Source: Actinomadura rupiterrae
GTDB taxonomy: Bacteria > Actinomycetota > Actinomycetes > Streptosporangiales > Streptosporangiaceae
Assembly (NCBI RefSeq): GCF_024172125.1
Contig: NZ_JAMZEA010000007.1
Span: 1-64,000 of the forward strand
DNA length: 64,000 nucleotides
Direction: 5' to 3'
Below the pieces are notes generated by a model. That model was not told where the DNA came from. It made no database searches and was given only the letters and a program-made list of their open reading frames with translations. The position numbers and the translations under genes are program-made. Numbering within the stretch: the stretch's first letter is position 1; every line of letters starts with the position of its first letter. Below are positions 1 through 8,668 of this stretch, in pieces.

Positions 1-615
1 CCCGGCGAGCGCGCGGCGGCGCGGGGAGAAGTCCACGGCGATGACCGGGCCGTGGCCGCGCGCCTTGAGCTGCGCGACGACGCCGAGGCCGATCGGGCCG
101 AGCCCGAGCACGACCGCCACGTCGCCGGGTTCGATGCCGCTGCGCCGGACGGCGCGGGCCCCGACCGAGAACGGCTCGGTGATCGCGGCGACCTTCGGGT
201 CCAGGCCGCCCGGCACCGGCATGGCCAGGCCCTCGTTCAGGATCATGTACTCGCCGTACCCGCCGGGGAACATCGGGGCGTACCCGACGATCCCGGCGCC
301 CTGCGGGCCGATCGCGATCGGCGGGCCGCAGACGGCCGTCCCGATCGGCAGCGCGCGCTCGGTGCCGGGCCCGTAGTCGACGATCTCGGCGGCGAACTCG
401 TGCCCGAAGACCAGGCCCTCGCGCGGGTCGTAGGGCGTGCCGCCGGAGCGGCGGGTGGTCTCCATGAACGCCTCGGGGTCGGCGAGCGCGTGCAGGTCCG
501 ACCCGCAGATCCCGCACGCCAGCGTCCGCACCAGGAGCTGGCCCTCCAGCGGCACGGGATCGGGGACGTCGGTGACGGTGAGGGTGTTGTCCTTGGTCGT
601 CAACGCGGCACGCAT
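1..615 (-). CDS. zinc-binding alcohol dehydrogenase, N-terminal part (runs off window)
   Basis: This is the first 205 codons of a medium-chain dehydrogenase/reductase; the C-terminus lies beyond base 1. The ATG at 615 follows a GGGGAG ribosome site. The visible protein carries CGICGSDLHAL (a catalytic-zinc ligand region), then GHEF, and the Rossmann fold start VVLGLGPIGLGVVAQLKARG. The four-cysteine structural-zinc loop usual in this family is not visible; only one Cys lies in the expected stretch (VCGPP). The family oxidises alcohols or reduces carbonyls with NAD(P). It is divergent from the M14 peptidase at 759. The family is secure; the substrate is unknown. Confidence 0.85.
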   Translation of the reverse strand, partial: MRAALTTKDNTLTVTDVPDPVPLEGQLLVRTLACGICGSDLHALADPEAFMETTRRSGGTPYDPREGLVFGHEFAAEIVDYGPGTERALPIGTAVCGPPIAIGPQGAGIVGYAPMFPGGYGEYMILNEGLAMPVPGGLDPKVAAITEPFSVGARAVRRSGIEPGDVAVVLGLGPIGLGVVAQLKARGHGPVIAVDFSPRRRALAG

Positions 616-758
616 ACGGTTCTCCCCAGTATCCGGTGGCGAAATGTCGTTCCCGAACCGAACCACGTTCACGCGCGGCGCGATAGTCCCCGAGCGAGCG
701 CGATCTTGGCAGAAGTTGCCCTTGGTGCCGCTCCGGACTCGTGTCACCTTGCGGGGGT

Positions 759-3278
759 ATGAGAGCCTCACGCCTGGCAGTGGCGCTGGTGGCGGCAGGG
801 TCGCTCGCGGTGCCGACCGCGCTCGCGACGTCCGCCTCCGCCGCACCGCCCTCTCCCGCCTCATGCGACCCGACCCAGACCGCGCCCGTGTACCGGGGCA
901 AGGTCCCGTCCCCGAAGCAGGTCCTCGGCATCGAGCTGGGCGACCGCGAGGTGACCGCCGCCGAGTCCGACCGCTACCTGGAAGCGGTCGCCGCGTCCAG
1001 CGACCGTGTCGTTTCCGGGACGCTCGCCACGTCCGCTCAGGGACGTCCACTGAAGTACGCCATCGTCGGACGTCCGGAACTGATCAGTAGGGCCGGGCTC
1101 ACGCGCGTGCGCGGGGAGGCGGCCGCGCTACGCGACCCGCGCACGCCCGCCAAGCTCGCCGAACGGCTCGCCAATCGCGGCGTGCCGATCCTCTGGGTCT
1201 CGGCGAACGTCCACGGGGACGAGCCGAGCGGAACCGACGCGGCGCTCAAGGTCCTGCGCGACCTCGGCGACCGGACGGACTGCGCGGCGCGCACGATCCT
1301 CGACAACGCGCTCGTCGTCGTGCTGCCCACGCAGAACCCCGACGGACGGACGCTGAACACCCGCCAGAACGCCTACGGCTTCGACATGAACCGCGACTGG
1401 TTCGCGCGCACGCAGCCCGAGGTGGACGGCAAGGTCGCGATGCTGAACCAGTACCCGCCGGTGCTGTACATCGACGCGCACGAGATGGGCGGGACGTCCT
1501 ACTTCTTCCCGCCGAACGCCGACCCGATCTACCACGAGACGCCCGAGCAGGCGATCGGCTGGATCAACGACGTGTACGGCGCGGCGATGGGCACCGAGTT
1601 CAAGCGGCAGGGCATCGACTTCTTCAACCGCGACACCTACGACCTCTTCTACCAGGGGTATGGCGACACGGTCCCGATCTCGGGTTTCCTCGCGGCCGGA
1701 ATGACGTTCGAGAAGGGTGACGAGAGCCCCTACCCCGAACGGGTAAAGGAGCACTACCTGACCCAGTGGGTGTCGCTGTCGCAGGCCGCGCGCAACCGGC
1801 AGCGGATCCTCACCGAGTGGCACCAGATGGCCGTGGACGCCTACCGGGAGGGCGCCGCCGGGAAGCTGGAGCCGAACCAGGTCTACAACCCGCCGAACAC
1901 GATCGACCGGCAGGTCCCGGACCGGCTCGTCCGGCACTACTTCCTGCGCGCGGACGACCCGGCGAAGGGCCCCGAGGTGCGCACGATCGTGCGGCGCCTG
2001 CAGCGGATGGGCGTGCGGGTGGACCGGCTCGTCCGGCCTCTGAAGGTGCCCGATTTCAAGCCTTACGGACGCCCCGAAACCAGCACGACGCTGCCCGCCG
2101 GGACGTACTCGATCAGCATGGCGCAGGGCCAGAAGCACTGGATCCAGGCCATGCTGAACGAGGATTCGTATACCCCGTTCCCGTACTTCTACGATGTGAC
2201 GGCCTGGTCGCTGCCGCTGCTGCAGAACGTCGCGGGCGGATCGTCCGGGGCGGACCTGCGTCCGGTCGCCGTGCCGGTGCGGACCCTGCCCGCGGAGACT
2301 CCGGGACATTCCGGAAACGCACCGAAGATCGGTGTCCTTCAGCTGTCGCCGACCTCGTCCAGCTCCCGTCAGTCAGTCGGCTGGCTCAGGTCGCGCTTCG
2401 ACCGCGAGTGGAAGCTCCCGTACACGCTGCTGAGCCCGGCCGACGTCGCGTCCGGCAAGCTCGCGGGCGTGCAGGTCCTCGTCGTCCCGAACGGCCCGGC
2501 GGAGGCCGCCGACAAGGCGCTCGGCGACACCGGGCGCGCGGCCCTCGCGAAGTTCGTCCAGGACGGCGGACGCTACGTCGGCTGGCAGGGCGGCGCGCAG
2601 ATCGCCGCGCGCGCGGGCATCACCACCGACACCTTCACCGACCCCACCTCGGACGTCCCGGGCTCGCTGTTCCGCGTGAAGGTGGACGGCCGCAGCCCGC
2701 TCGCGCGCGGGGTCGGCGCCACGGCCTGGCAGTTCTACTCCTACGACCCGGTCATCCGGCAGACCGACCCGGCCAAGGTCGCTGTGGGCTACCCGTCCGC
2801 GTCCTCCCCTGACTGGTTCGTCTCCGGCTACGAGCGCGGCTCCGCCGAACTCGGCGGAACGGCCGCCGTCACGGACGAGCCCGTAGGCAAGGGCCGCACC
2901 GTCCTGTTCGGCGGCGAGCCGAACTTCCGCGCCTTCAGCGACGGCACAGCGAAACTGCTCTACAACGCGCTACTCGGCCCGAATCCTTCGATCGCGGTTT
3001 CCGGCTTGGCAGCGCCTCGTGCGCACACGGTGGCGAACGCCCCGCTCCAGGTCGAGTCGCCCATCCGGGTCTCGGTCAAGGCGTCCGACGCCGACCGCAC
3101 GGCCGCGATCCTGCGTTCGGTAGGCGCGCACTACACCGAGCGCCGCTCCGGCGACGTCGTCCACTACGTCATCGACAACCCGTCCGGCCTGCCGACCGAC
3201 CACCACCCGTTCGCCGGCCGCCTACCGTCCCTCATCCGCCAAGCCGGAATAGCCCCAATAGCGGTCGTCCTCCCCTAA
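759..3278 (+). CDS. secreted M14-family zinc carboxypeptidase
   Basis: The 839-residue protein has a signal peptide of about 35 residues ending near ASAAPPSPA. The M14 metallopeptidase signature is visible: HGDE with ligands near H152 and E155, NPDGR, DMNRDW, the third zinc ligand in DAHEMGG near H241, and the catalytic Glu in TFEKGD near E318. Residues from about 525 to 740 look like a glutamine-amidotransferase-like Rossmann domain (VLVVPNGPAEAADKALG, GGRYVGWQGG) and a small C-terminal domain follows. It probably trims peptides outside the cell. A GTG at 741 is in frame, but the ATG at 759 starts right at the signal peptide. It stands alone and ends at a bidirectional hairpin. Confidence 0.92.
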   Translation: MRASRLAVALVAAGSLAVPTALATSASAAPPSPASCDPTQTAPVYRGKVPSPKQVLGIELGDREVTAAESDRYLEAVAASSDRVVSGTLATSAQGRPLKYAIVGRPELISRAGLTRVRGEAAALRDPRTPAKLAERLANRGVPILWVSANVHGDEPSGTDAALKVLRDLGDRTDCAARTILDNALVVVLPTQNPDGRTLNTRQNAYGFDMNRDWFARTQPEVDGKVAMLNQYPPVLYIDAHEMGGTSYFFPPNADPIYHETPEQAIGWINDVYGAAMGTEFKRQGIDFFNRDTYDLFYQGYGDTVPISGFLAAGMTFEKGDESPYPERVKEHYLTQWVSLSQAARNRQRILTEWHQMAVDAYREGAAGKLEPNQVYNPPNTIDRQVPDRLVRHYFLRADDPAKGPEVRTIVRRLQRMGVRVDRLVRPLKVPDFKPYGRPETSTTLPAGTYSISMAQGQKHWIQAMLNEDSYTPFPYFYDVTAWSLPLLQNVAGGSSGADLRPVAVPVRTLPAETPGHSGNAPKIGVLQLSPTSSSSRQSVGWLRSRFDREWKLPYTLLSPADVASGKLAGVQVLVVPNGPAEAADKALGDTGRAALAKFVQDGGRYVGWQGGAQIAARAGITTDTFTDPTSDVPGSLFRVKVDGRSPLARGVGATAWQFYSYDPVIRQTDPAKVAVGYPSASSPDWFVSGYERGSAELGGTAAVTDEPVGKGRTVLFGGEPNFRAFSDGTAKLLYNALLGPNPSIAVSGLAAPRAHTVANAPLQVESPIRVSVKASDADRTAAILRSVGAHYTERRSGDVVHYVIDNPSGLPTDHHPFAGRLPSLIRQAGIAPIAVVLP

Positions 3279-3306
3279 CGCCACCCGCTCGGGGTAGCGC
3301 TCATGC

Positions 3307-3335
3307 GCGCGGGACGGCTTTCTGCCGTCCCGCGC
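3307..3335. terminator. hairpin terminator between convergent genes
   Basis: A 12-bp perfect stem (GCGCGGGACGGC and its complement) closes a TTTCT loop. It lies between the convergent M14 peptidase and Pth2-like genes and could end transcription from both sides. There is no clear U tract, as is common in high-GC actinobacteria. Confidence 0.75.
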
Positions 3336-3353
3336 GTTGCCGTTGGGCGTCGG

Positions 3354-4082
3354 CTACTTCGCTATCCAGGCGATGGCGGTCATGGTGCCGGGTGGGACTT
3401 CGGTGAAACCGCCGTCGCGGACGGCGACGGTGGCACGGTCCACACACTTCTGCCACGGGACGTCGCGGGCGAGGTGGACGCGCAGGCCGTTCTCCAGCCA
3501 GCGCTTGCGGTCTCGTGCGCCCGCTTGGCGGAACAGCAGGTGCGCGGCGTGGCCGCACTGGGCGGCGGCCTTGCCCGTGGTCATCGTGACGTCCGGGTTC
3601 AGCGCGATCTCGGCGTGGGGGCCGTCCGGCGGGGGGAGCGGGTCCTCGGCGAGCGGCAGGTCGAGGCCGGCCACCTGGAGCTTGGCGATCTGCGGCGGGA
3701 CCTCGTCCATCGGAGCGGGCGGGAACGCGCGCACCTCCGCGCCGTATGCCTCGGCTGTGATGCCGGGGATCTCCTGCACCTCGGGCCAGCGCACCCCGCG
3801 CGCGCGTCGTGTCACCTTGCGTATGCGGCGCGACTCCCAGCCCTGGACGCAGGCGTGCCATTCGCCCTCGGGCTCCTGCGCGCGCGGGTCGGCGAGGAGC
3901 CGCACCACGGCCGTCGCGGCGGCCGCGCAGACCGCGTCATGGGTCGGCGGATCGGCCTTCTCCGCGCGCACTACCAGTTGCATCGCCCATGGCGGGTCGT
4001 CAAGCGGGTCGTAGTCGGGTCGCACGCCTGGAGTATTCCAGTTCCAATCTCCTGCCCCGGACGCGACTTCACCGACACGCAT
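3354..4082 (-). CDS. peptidyl-tRNA hydrolase (Pth2-type) domain protein
   Basis: The 242-residue product has the Pth2 core split in sequence: a WAMQLVVR strand near residue 23, and later MTTGKAAAQCGHAAHLLF, which matches the GKxAAQxxHA motif of archaeal/eukaryotic-type peptidyl-tRNA hydrolases. The C-terminus (ATVAVRDGGFTEVPPGTMTA) also fits. Pth2 enzymes free tRNA from peptidyl-tRNA. The usual length is about 120 residues, so this one holds roughly 100 extra residues between the halves, including a Trp-rich stretch. The start at 4082 (MRVGEV) is chosen because upstream sequence overlaps the divergent gene at 4183; a later GTG is possible. Activity on tRNA is inferred. Confidence 0.75.
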   Translation of the reverse strand: MRVGEVASGAGDWNWNTPGVRPDYDPLDDPPWAMQLVVRAEKADPPTHDAVCAAAATAVVRLLADPRAQEPEGEWHACVQGWESRRIRKVTRRARGVRWPEVQEIPGITAEAYGAEVRAFPPAPMDEVPPQIAKLQVAGLDLPLAEDPLPPPDGPHAEIALNPDVTMTTGKAAAQCGHAAHLLFRQAGARDRKRWLENGLRVHLARDVPWQKCVDRATVAVRDGGFTEVPPGTMTAIAWIAK

Positions 4083-4182
4083 CGGGGTACGGCTCACATA
4101 TCGCTCCGGCGGCGCAGGGGACGTGGCGCGCGGGTGCGATCGGAGAGGGAGCCGAGCGGCGCGAGGCGGGTCGGAGGTCGCC

Positions 4183-5223
4183 GTGGCCAGTGGGACCTGG
4201 AACGAGTCCATTCCGGGTATCGGGACGTTCTTCGTCGGAATCGACATCGCACCCGGCCGCTACCGGTGCGACGACGGCAAGGGAGGCTGGTGGGTGCGGT
4301 TCACCGGACCCCGTGGCGGCGACCCCGTGGGTTCGTGGCCGCTGCCCGCCGGACCCACCGAGATCGAGATCTCCCCTAACGATTTCGCGTTCGAGACTCA
4401 TGTGCGCACGTATTGGCGACGCGTCGCGGACGCCGCCTCGGGCTCCGATCCGGGCGCGTCCGAACCACGTCCGGTTACCGATCCGACGCTGCGCGCCGAA
4501 CTCGACCCGCTCGTTAGGCGACGGCGTCCGCTCGTGGCGCTCGCGCCCTTCACGGTGCTGGCGGCCGGTTTCGGCGGGCTGCCCCTGCTCGGCTCCATGT
4601 GGCTGCTCGGCATGACGATGCTGGCGGCCCTAGTCGCGATAGGCTCACCGACCCTGTTCCTCGACCTGCATCGCGCGCACGAGCTGGACAAGCGCCGCGA
4701 CCGCTACGTCACGCCGGACGACCTGGACGACGACGCGCGCGCCCTCCTCACGCGCGTGCAGGCGGCGGTGGACACCGTCCGCGAGAGCAAGGTCAACCAG
4801 GAGGGGCTGCTGGAGCGTGCCGAAAACGCGGTGATCCTGCCGCGTGAGGAGTGGGAGATCGCGCACGCGCTCGCGCGCCAGTCGCGCCTGCGCGCGGACG
4901 AGCCGGGACCGGGCGGCGAACTGCCCGGCGTGGAAGCGGCGCTGCGTCCGCTACGGGAGAAGCTGGACCGCTCGGTGACGGCCGTGACCCGCCGCGTCGA
5001 GGCCCTGGAACGTTACGCCGAACGGGTCCGCGCCGCCGACGAGGCCCTCCTCGCGCAACGCCGCGTCGACGAGATCACCGGGCGCGCGCACGAGTACGAC
5101 GAACTGCTCGCCGACACCGTCCGGGACGACCTGGCCCTGCCGGAGATCGAGCACCTCACCGAGCGCACCGACGACCTCCTGACCGTCCTCCGCGCCCGCC
5201 TGGCCGAGCCCGAGGACGAGTAG
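4183..5223 (+). CDS. membrane protein with N-terminal beta domain and coiled coil, function unknown
   Basis: The GTG at 4183 has GGAGG five bases upstream. The 346-residue protein starts with a compact domain of about 80 residues (GIDIAPGRYRC, GGWWVRFTGP, PTEIEISPNDF), a pattern seen in actinobacterial surface proteins where it reads like a small beta sandwich. Two adjacent hydrophobic segments follow at about 125-165 (LVALAPFTVLAAGFGGLPLL and MTMLAALVAIG). The rest is charged and helical with heptad-like Leu/Arg/Glu spacing, so a cytoplasmic coiled coil is likely. No catalytic motif is visible. It is divergent from the Pth2-like gene. The function is not recognised. Confidence 0.8.
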   Translation: MASGTWNESIPGIGTFFVGIDIAPGRYRCDDGKGGWWVRFTGPRGGDPVGSWPLPAGPTEIEISPNDFAFETHVRTYWRRVADAASGSDPGASEPRPVTDPTLRAELDPLVRRRRPLVALAPFTVLAAGFGGLPLLGSMWLLGMTMLAALVAIGSPTLFLDLHRAHELDKRRDRYVTPDDLDDDARALLTRVQAAVDTVRESKVNQEGLLERAENAVILPREEWEIAHALARQSRLRADEPGPGGELPGVEAALRPLREKLDRSVTAVTRRVEALERYAERVRAADEALLAQRRVDEITGRAHEYDELLADTVRDDLALPEIEHLTERTDDLLTVLRARLAEPEDE

Positions 5224-5278
5224 CCCCAGGGCCCGCCCTCCGGCTGCGCGGAGCCCGCTGGGACGCAGCGGCGCCGAG

Positions 5279-5473
5279 GTGACGGTCGTCGGCAGGGACG
5301 GGGACTCGATCTCGATCATCATCGACCCCGCCACGGGCCGGCTGCTGGCGCGGAGGACCACGGCGGGCGCCACGGGCCCCCTGCCGCGGGGCAGCGACCT
5401 CCTCTGGTCCGTCCTCATCAAGGCCGGATGGACCGACACGGCTCCCAAGGGCGCCACCATCCTGCCCGGCTGA
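5279..5473 (+). pseudogene. C-terminal remnant of a CU044_5270-like protein
   Basis: Sixty-four codons encode VTVVGRDGDSISIIIDPATG, then RLLARRTT and a short tail. The IIDPATGRLLA pattern resembles the C-terminal end of CU044_5270-family proteins, which are usually several hundred residues long and follow an RNA-polymerase sigma factor. The same frame stays open upstream and passes across the end of the 4183 gene without a convincing start or ribosome site. It therefore looks like the tail left after a 5' deletion. It could instead be a short real protein. The family match is from memory of the motif only. Confidence 0.45.
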
Positions 5474-5536
5474 GTCCGCTCCGGCCGCCACCGCCTCCGA
5501 ACCGCTGGTCCAGGGGCGGTTTCGGCGTCCTCGCTT

Positions 5537-6496
5537 TCAAAGCGTCCTGGTGTAGGTCAGGGCGAACGCGGCGCAGGGCACAAGGAAGAGCCAGCTGAGG
5601 ACGATGATGCCGCGCAGCACCTCGTGCGGCCCTCGCGCGCGCACGAGCAGTCGCCAATAGGCGCCAAGGAGAACCGGGGCCGACGCGACGGTTATCCACA
5701 GAATCCGATTCGGATAGAGCTGGTCGCGGGCGGCGAGCAGGATGGCGAGTGCGCAGGCGGCGGCCAGGGCGGCGAAGCCGATGCACTGCGCGGCACGGGG
5801 TCCCAGCCGGACGGCGACGGTGCGGTAGCCGCTGGCGACGTCGGCCCCGTGATCGGCCACCGTGGTCGGCACGTAGAACGCGACGGCCACGAGCACCCCC
5901 TGAAAGGAGATCACCCATGGAAATCCGGCCGGCGGACGGACCGCCGTCCACCCCGCGACGAGCGCGAGCCCGCCGTACGCGACGGCATTGGTCGCCACGT
6001 CCAGCCCGGGCCGGGCCTTGAACCGGAACGGCGGCACGCTGTAGAGCCACCCGAGCCCGAGAAAGCCGAGCGTGACCAGGGCGAACGAGACCCGGACGGT
6101 CGCCGCGGCCAGCACCGCCGCGACCGCCGCGACGTGCGCCGCGACGATCGCCGTCCGCACCGAGAGCCGCCCGCTCACCAGCGGCGCGTCCCGCTTGCGC
6201 GGATTCTTCCGGTCCCCGGGCAGGTCCACGGCATCGTTGACCGCGAGCACGGCCAGCCAGACCAGCGGCCCCCACACCACCACGCCGGTCAGGACGGGCG
6301 TCACCGCGTCCGCACACCCCCGAGGCCGCGGCAGGCACTCCCGCTGCCCCGCCACAAGCTCCCGAGCGGCCAGCATCTGCCCCAAACCGAAAGGAACCCA
6401 TGACACCAACCACAAAGCCGGCCGGGCGATCACCCACAGCCCGCCCAGCACCCGTCCGGCCCGCAACACCGGGTCGTCCCGAACGAGCCCACGCAC
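5537..6496 (-). CDS. UbiA-family prenyltransferase
   Basis: The 319-residue integral membrane protein shows both Asp-rich motifs of the UbiA superfamily: NDAVDLPGDRKNPRKRD near residue 86 (the NDxxD type that binds Mg-diphosphate) and DHGADVASGYRTVAVRLG near residue 213. About eight hydrophobic helices surround them. Family members transfer a prenyl chain onto an aromatic or other ring acceptor; the layout resembles the chlorophyll-synthase/lycopene-elongase branch more than MenA. No partner prenyl-diphosphate synthase lies next to it. The acceptor is unknown. The gene is divergent from the HhH gene at 6682. Confidence 0.88.
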   Translation of the reverse strand: MRGLVRDDPVLRAGRVLGGLWVIARPALWLVSWVPFGLGQMLAARELVAGQRECLPRPRGCADAVTPVLTGVVVWGPLVWLAVLAVNDAVDLPGDRKNPRKRDAPLVSGRLSVRTAIVAAHVAAVAAVLAAATVRVSFALVTLGFLGLGWLYSVPPFRFKARPGLDVATNAVAYGGLALVAGWTAVRPPAGFPWVISFQGVLVAVAFYVPTTVADHGADVASGYRTVAVRLGPRAAQCIGFAALAAACALAILLAARDQLYPNRILWITVASAPVLLGAYWRLLVRARGPHEVLRGIIVLSWLFLVPCAAFALTYTRTL

Positions 6497-6681
6497 CGCC
6501 CACCACCCCCGCGGTGTCCGAACGGCCCTGCACCCCCATTAGACACCTCGTCCAGTTATCGCGGTACCGCGCGCGGACCGCCCGTCCGATCCCCTCCCCC
6601 CGGAGGGACGGCCCGCGCGCGATACTGACCACACGTACTGCCGGATCCATCGGTTCATTCCGACATCACAGGGAGCACGAC

Positions 6682-6891
6682 ATGACCGCTACCGGAAGCA
6701 ACCCGTGGCCCGAGGGCGTCGCATCACCCGCCCGCCGCGCCCTGGACGGCGCGGGCTACAAGACCCTCGAATCCCTGGCCGACGCACGCGAGCAGGACCT
6801 GCGCGACCTCCACGGCATGGGCCCCAAGGCCCTCAACGCCCTCCGCCTGGCCCTCCGCGCCCGAGGCCTCACCTTCCGCAACGACACCTGA
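6682..6891 (+). CDS. small helix-hairpin-helix protein (RNA polymerase alpha-CTD-like)
   Basis: The 69-residue protein is almost all one domain: ASPARRALDGAGYKTLESLA, then LRDLHGMGPKALNALRLALR. The spacing and the HGMGPKAL hairpin match the helix-hairpin-helix fold of the RNA polymerase alpha-subunit C-terminal domain and related short DNA-binding proteins. The ATG at 6682 follows CAGGGAG. It probably binds DNA non-specifically. It lies directly before the 1.7-kb repeat region; whether the two are linked is unknown. Confidence 0.8.
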   Translation: MTATGSNPWPEGVASPARRALDGAGYKTLESLADAREQDLRDLHGMGPKALNALRLALRARGLTFRNDT

Positions 6892-6904
6892 CCCCGCAAC
6901 CCAC

Positions 6905-8640
6905 GGCCACCCAGCGAGCCGTACAAGCGCGTGCACGGCTCGCAGCTACCACCGCGCACGGCCCAGGGCCGCGTAAGTGCACACCAGGGACGGCCCTCGG
7001 CACGCGACGCGCCCGCGCGTCCACACACGACCCGCGTCCGCGTCCACGCACCGCCCGTGGCCGCGTCCACGCACAGCACCAGGCCCGCCTGTGCGTGACA
7101 CGGGGCACCTCCGTGCATGCGGGGCCTGGCTTCGCTGCACTCGGGATGCGCGTCCACGGATGGCCCGAGGCGCGTCCGTGCACAGCAGGGACGCTTTCAA
7201 ACGCAGGGCGTGAGCGCGCCCACGCACAGCACGGGGCTCGTCGCTGCATGGCACGGGGGGTCCGCATGCAGCATGAGCGGGCTTCGGCACGCGACGCGGC
7301 AGCGCGTCCACGCACGGCACGATGGAGAGCGCGTTCAAGCGCTGCCCGTAGCGCGTTCAAGTGCGGCGCGAGGGCGCGCCCACGCAGGGCAAGAGGGCAC
7401 CGACGCGTGGCAGGGGCCTCCGTGCGTGGCCGGGAGCTGGCACCGGTGCACCGCCGACGGCGCATCCACGCACGGCAGGGGGCGCATCGACGCACGGCGC
7501 CTCCGTGCGTGCGCGGGCTGGCTCGGGGCATGGCACGGCCGCGTCCACGCACGGCCCGTGGCCGCGCGTGCGCACGGCGCGAGAGTGCGTTCGGGCAGGG
7601 CGCACGGCGAGTCGGCGCGCGGCGGGCACGGGCTTCGGCGCACGGCGCGGGATGCGCGTCCACGCACGGCCCGGGGGCTCGTCCACACTCAGCCGGGGCG
7701 TCCACGCACGGCGAGAGAGCGCGTCCACGCACGGCACGGGGCGGTCGGTACATGGCACCGGGCGCCTCCAGGAGGCTCGGCTTCCGGTGCACGGCCCGTG
7801 GGCGCGTCGCCCACCGGCCCGTGAGCGGGTGCGTCCACGCACGGCACGGGGCGACCATGCACGGCGCGAGAGTGTGTTCGGGCAGGGACGCACGGCGAGT
7901 CGGCGCGCGGCGGGGACGGGCTTCGGCACGCGATGCGGCAGCGCGTCCATGCACGGCCCGTGGCCGCGTCCACGCACAGCACCGGGCCCGTCTGTGCGTG
8001 GCACGGCGCGCGTTGGCGCGCGGCGCGGGGCGCCTTCGTGCGTGCGGGACTGGCTTCGGGCATGGTGCGGCAGCGCGTCCACGCACAGCCCGTGGCCGCG
8101 TCCACGCGCGGCGCGAGAGTGCGTTCAGGCGCCGGCACTGGGCGTGCCGGCGCGCGGCACCGGGGGGCGCGTCCACGCATGGGACGAGCGCGCGCCCACG
8201 TAGGCAAGAAGGGCTTCCTTGTGTGGCAGGGGGCGCGTCGGTGTGCGGTCCGGGGCGTCCGTGCGTGGCGAGAGCTGGCTTGGTGCGCGGCGCGGGATGC
8301 GCATGCATGCGCGGCCTGGAGGTGCGTTCGTGCGTGGCGTGTGCGGGCCTTGGCGGGCAGCGCGGGAGCGAGTCCGTGCACGGCACGGAGCGCGGCAGTG
8401 CGCGGAACACGGGCGCGCCGCGTGGAACTCGGGGGCGCGCGGGACGCGGGCGCCGCATGCAGGGACGCAGGCGGCATGCGCGTAACGCTGGCGGCGCGCG
8501 CAAGGGCGGAGTGCGCGGAACGCGGCCGCGTGCGGAACACGGGCGGGGTGTGTGGAACACGGGCGGGGGCGTGGAGCGCGGCCGGGCGGGGGGCGTGGAG
8601 CGCGGGTGGGTGGGGTGGGTGGGGTTAGGGGGTGTGGGGG
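6905..8640. repeat. degenerate GC-rich interspersed repeat region, about 1.7 kb
   Basis: No convincing gene is seen here. The stretch is built from variants of G(T/C)CCACGCACGGC (for example at 7042, 7065, 7306, 7543, 7658, 7699, 7722, 7832, 7967 and 8077) and from its reverse complement CCGTGCGTGG (for example near 7421, 7501, 7992, 8036, 8258 and 8328). Longer modules recur: CTTCGGCACGCGA followed by GCGGCAGCGCGTCCA at about 7282 and 7921, and a block of about 60 bp at 7573 and 7860. Open frames run through it on both strands, as expected for stop-poor GC-rich DNA, and translate to Arg/Ala/Pro/His-rich low complexity with no fold signature. Its origin and role are unknown. Confidence 0.8.
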
Positions 8641-8668
8641 GTGGGGGATAGGAGGGGGGTTAGTTGGG
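8588..8668 (+). other. G-run cluster with G-quadruplex potential
   Basis: The plus strand holds at least ten runs of three or more G within about 80 bases, such as GGGTGGGTGGGGTGGGTGGG near 8605 and GGGGGGTGGGGG near 8635. It begins inside the repeat region and covers the stop codon of the HAD gene (8625), so it also encodes the Pro/Thr-rich C-terminus of that protein on the minus strand. Quadruplex formation is inferred from sequence only. Confidence 0.7.

Noticed and set aside
6705..8651. A 648-codon open frame on the plus strand and long minus-strand frames through the repeat region
   Set aside because: They arise from stop-poor GC-rich repeats; both strands are open, the plus frame begins inside the HhH gene in another frame, and the products are Arg/Ala/Pro low complexity.
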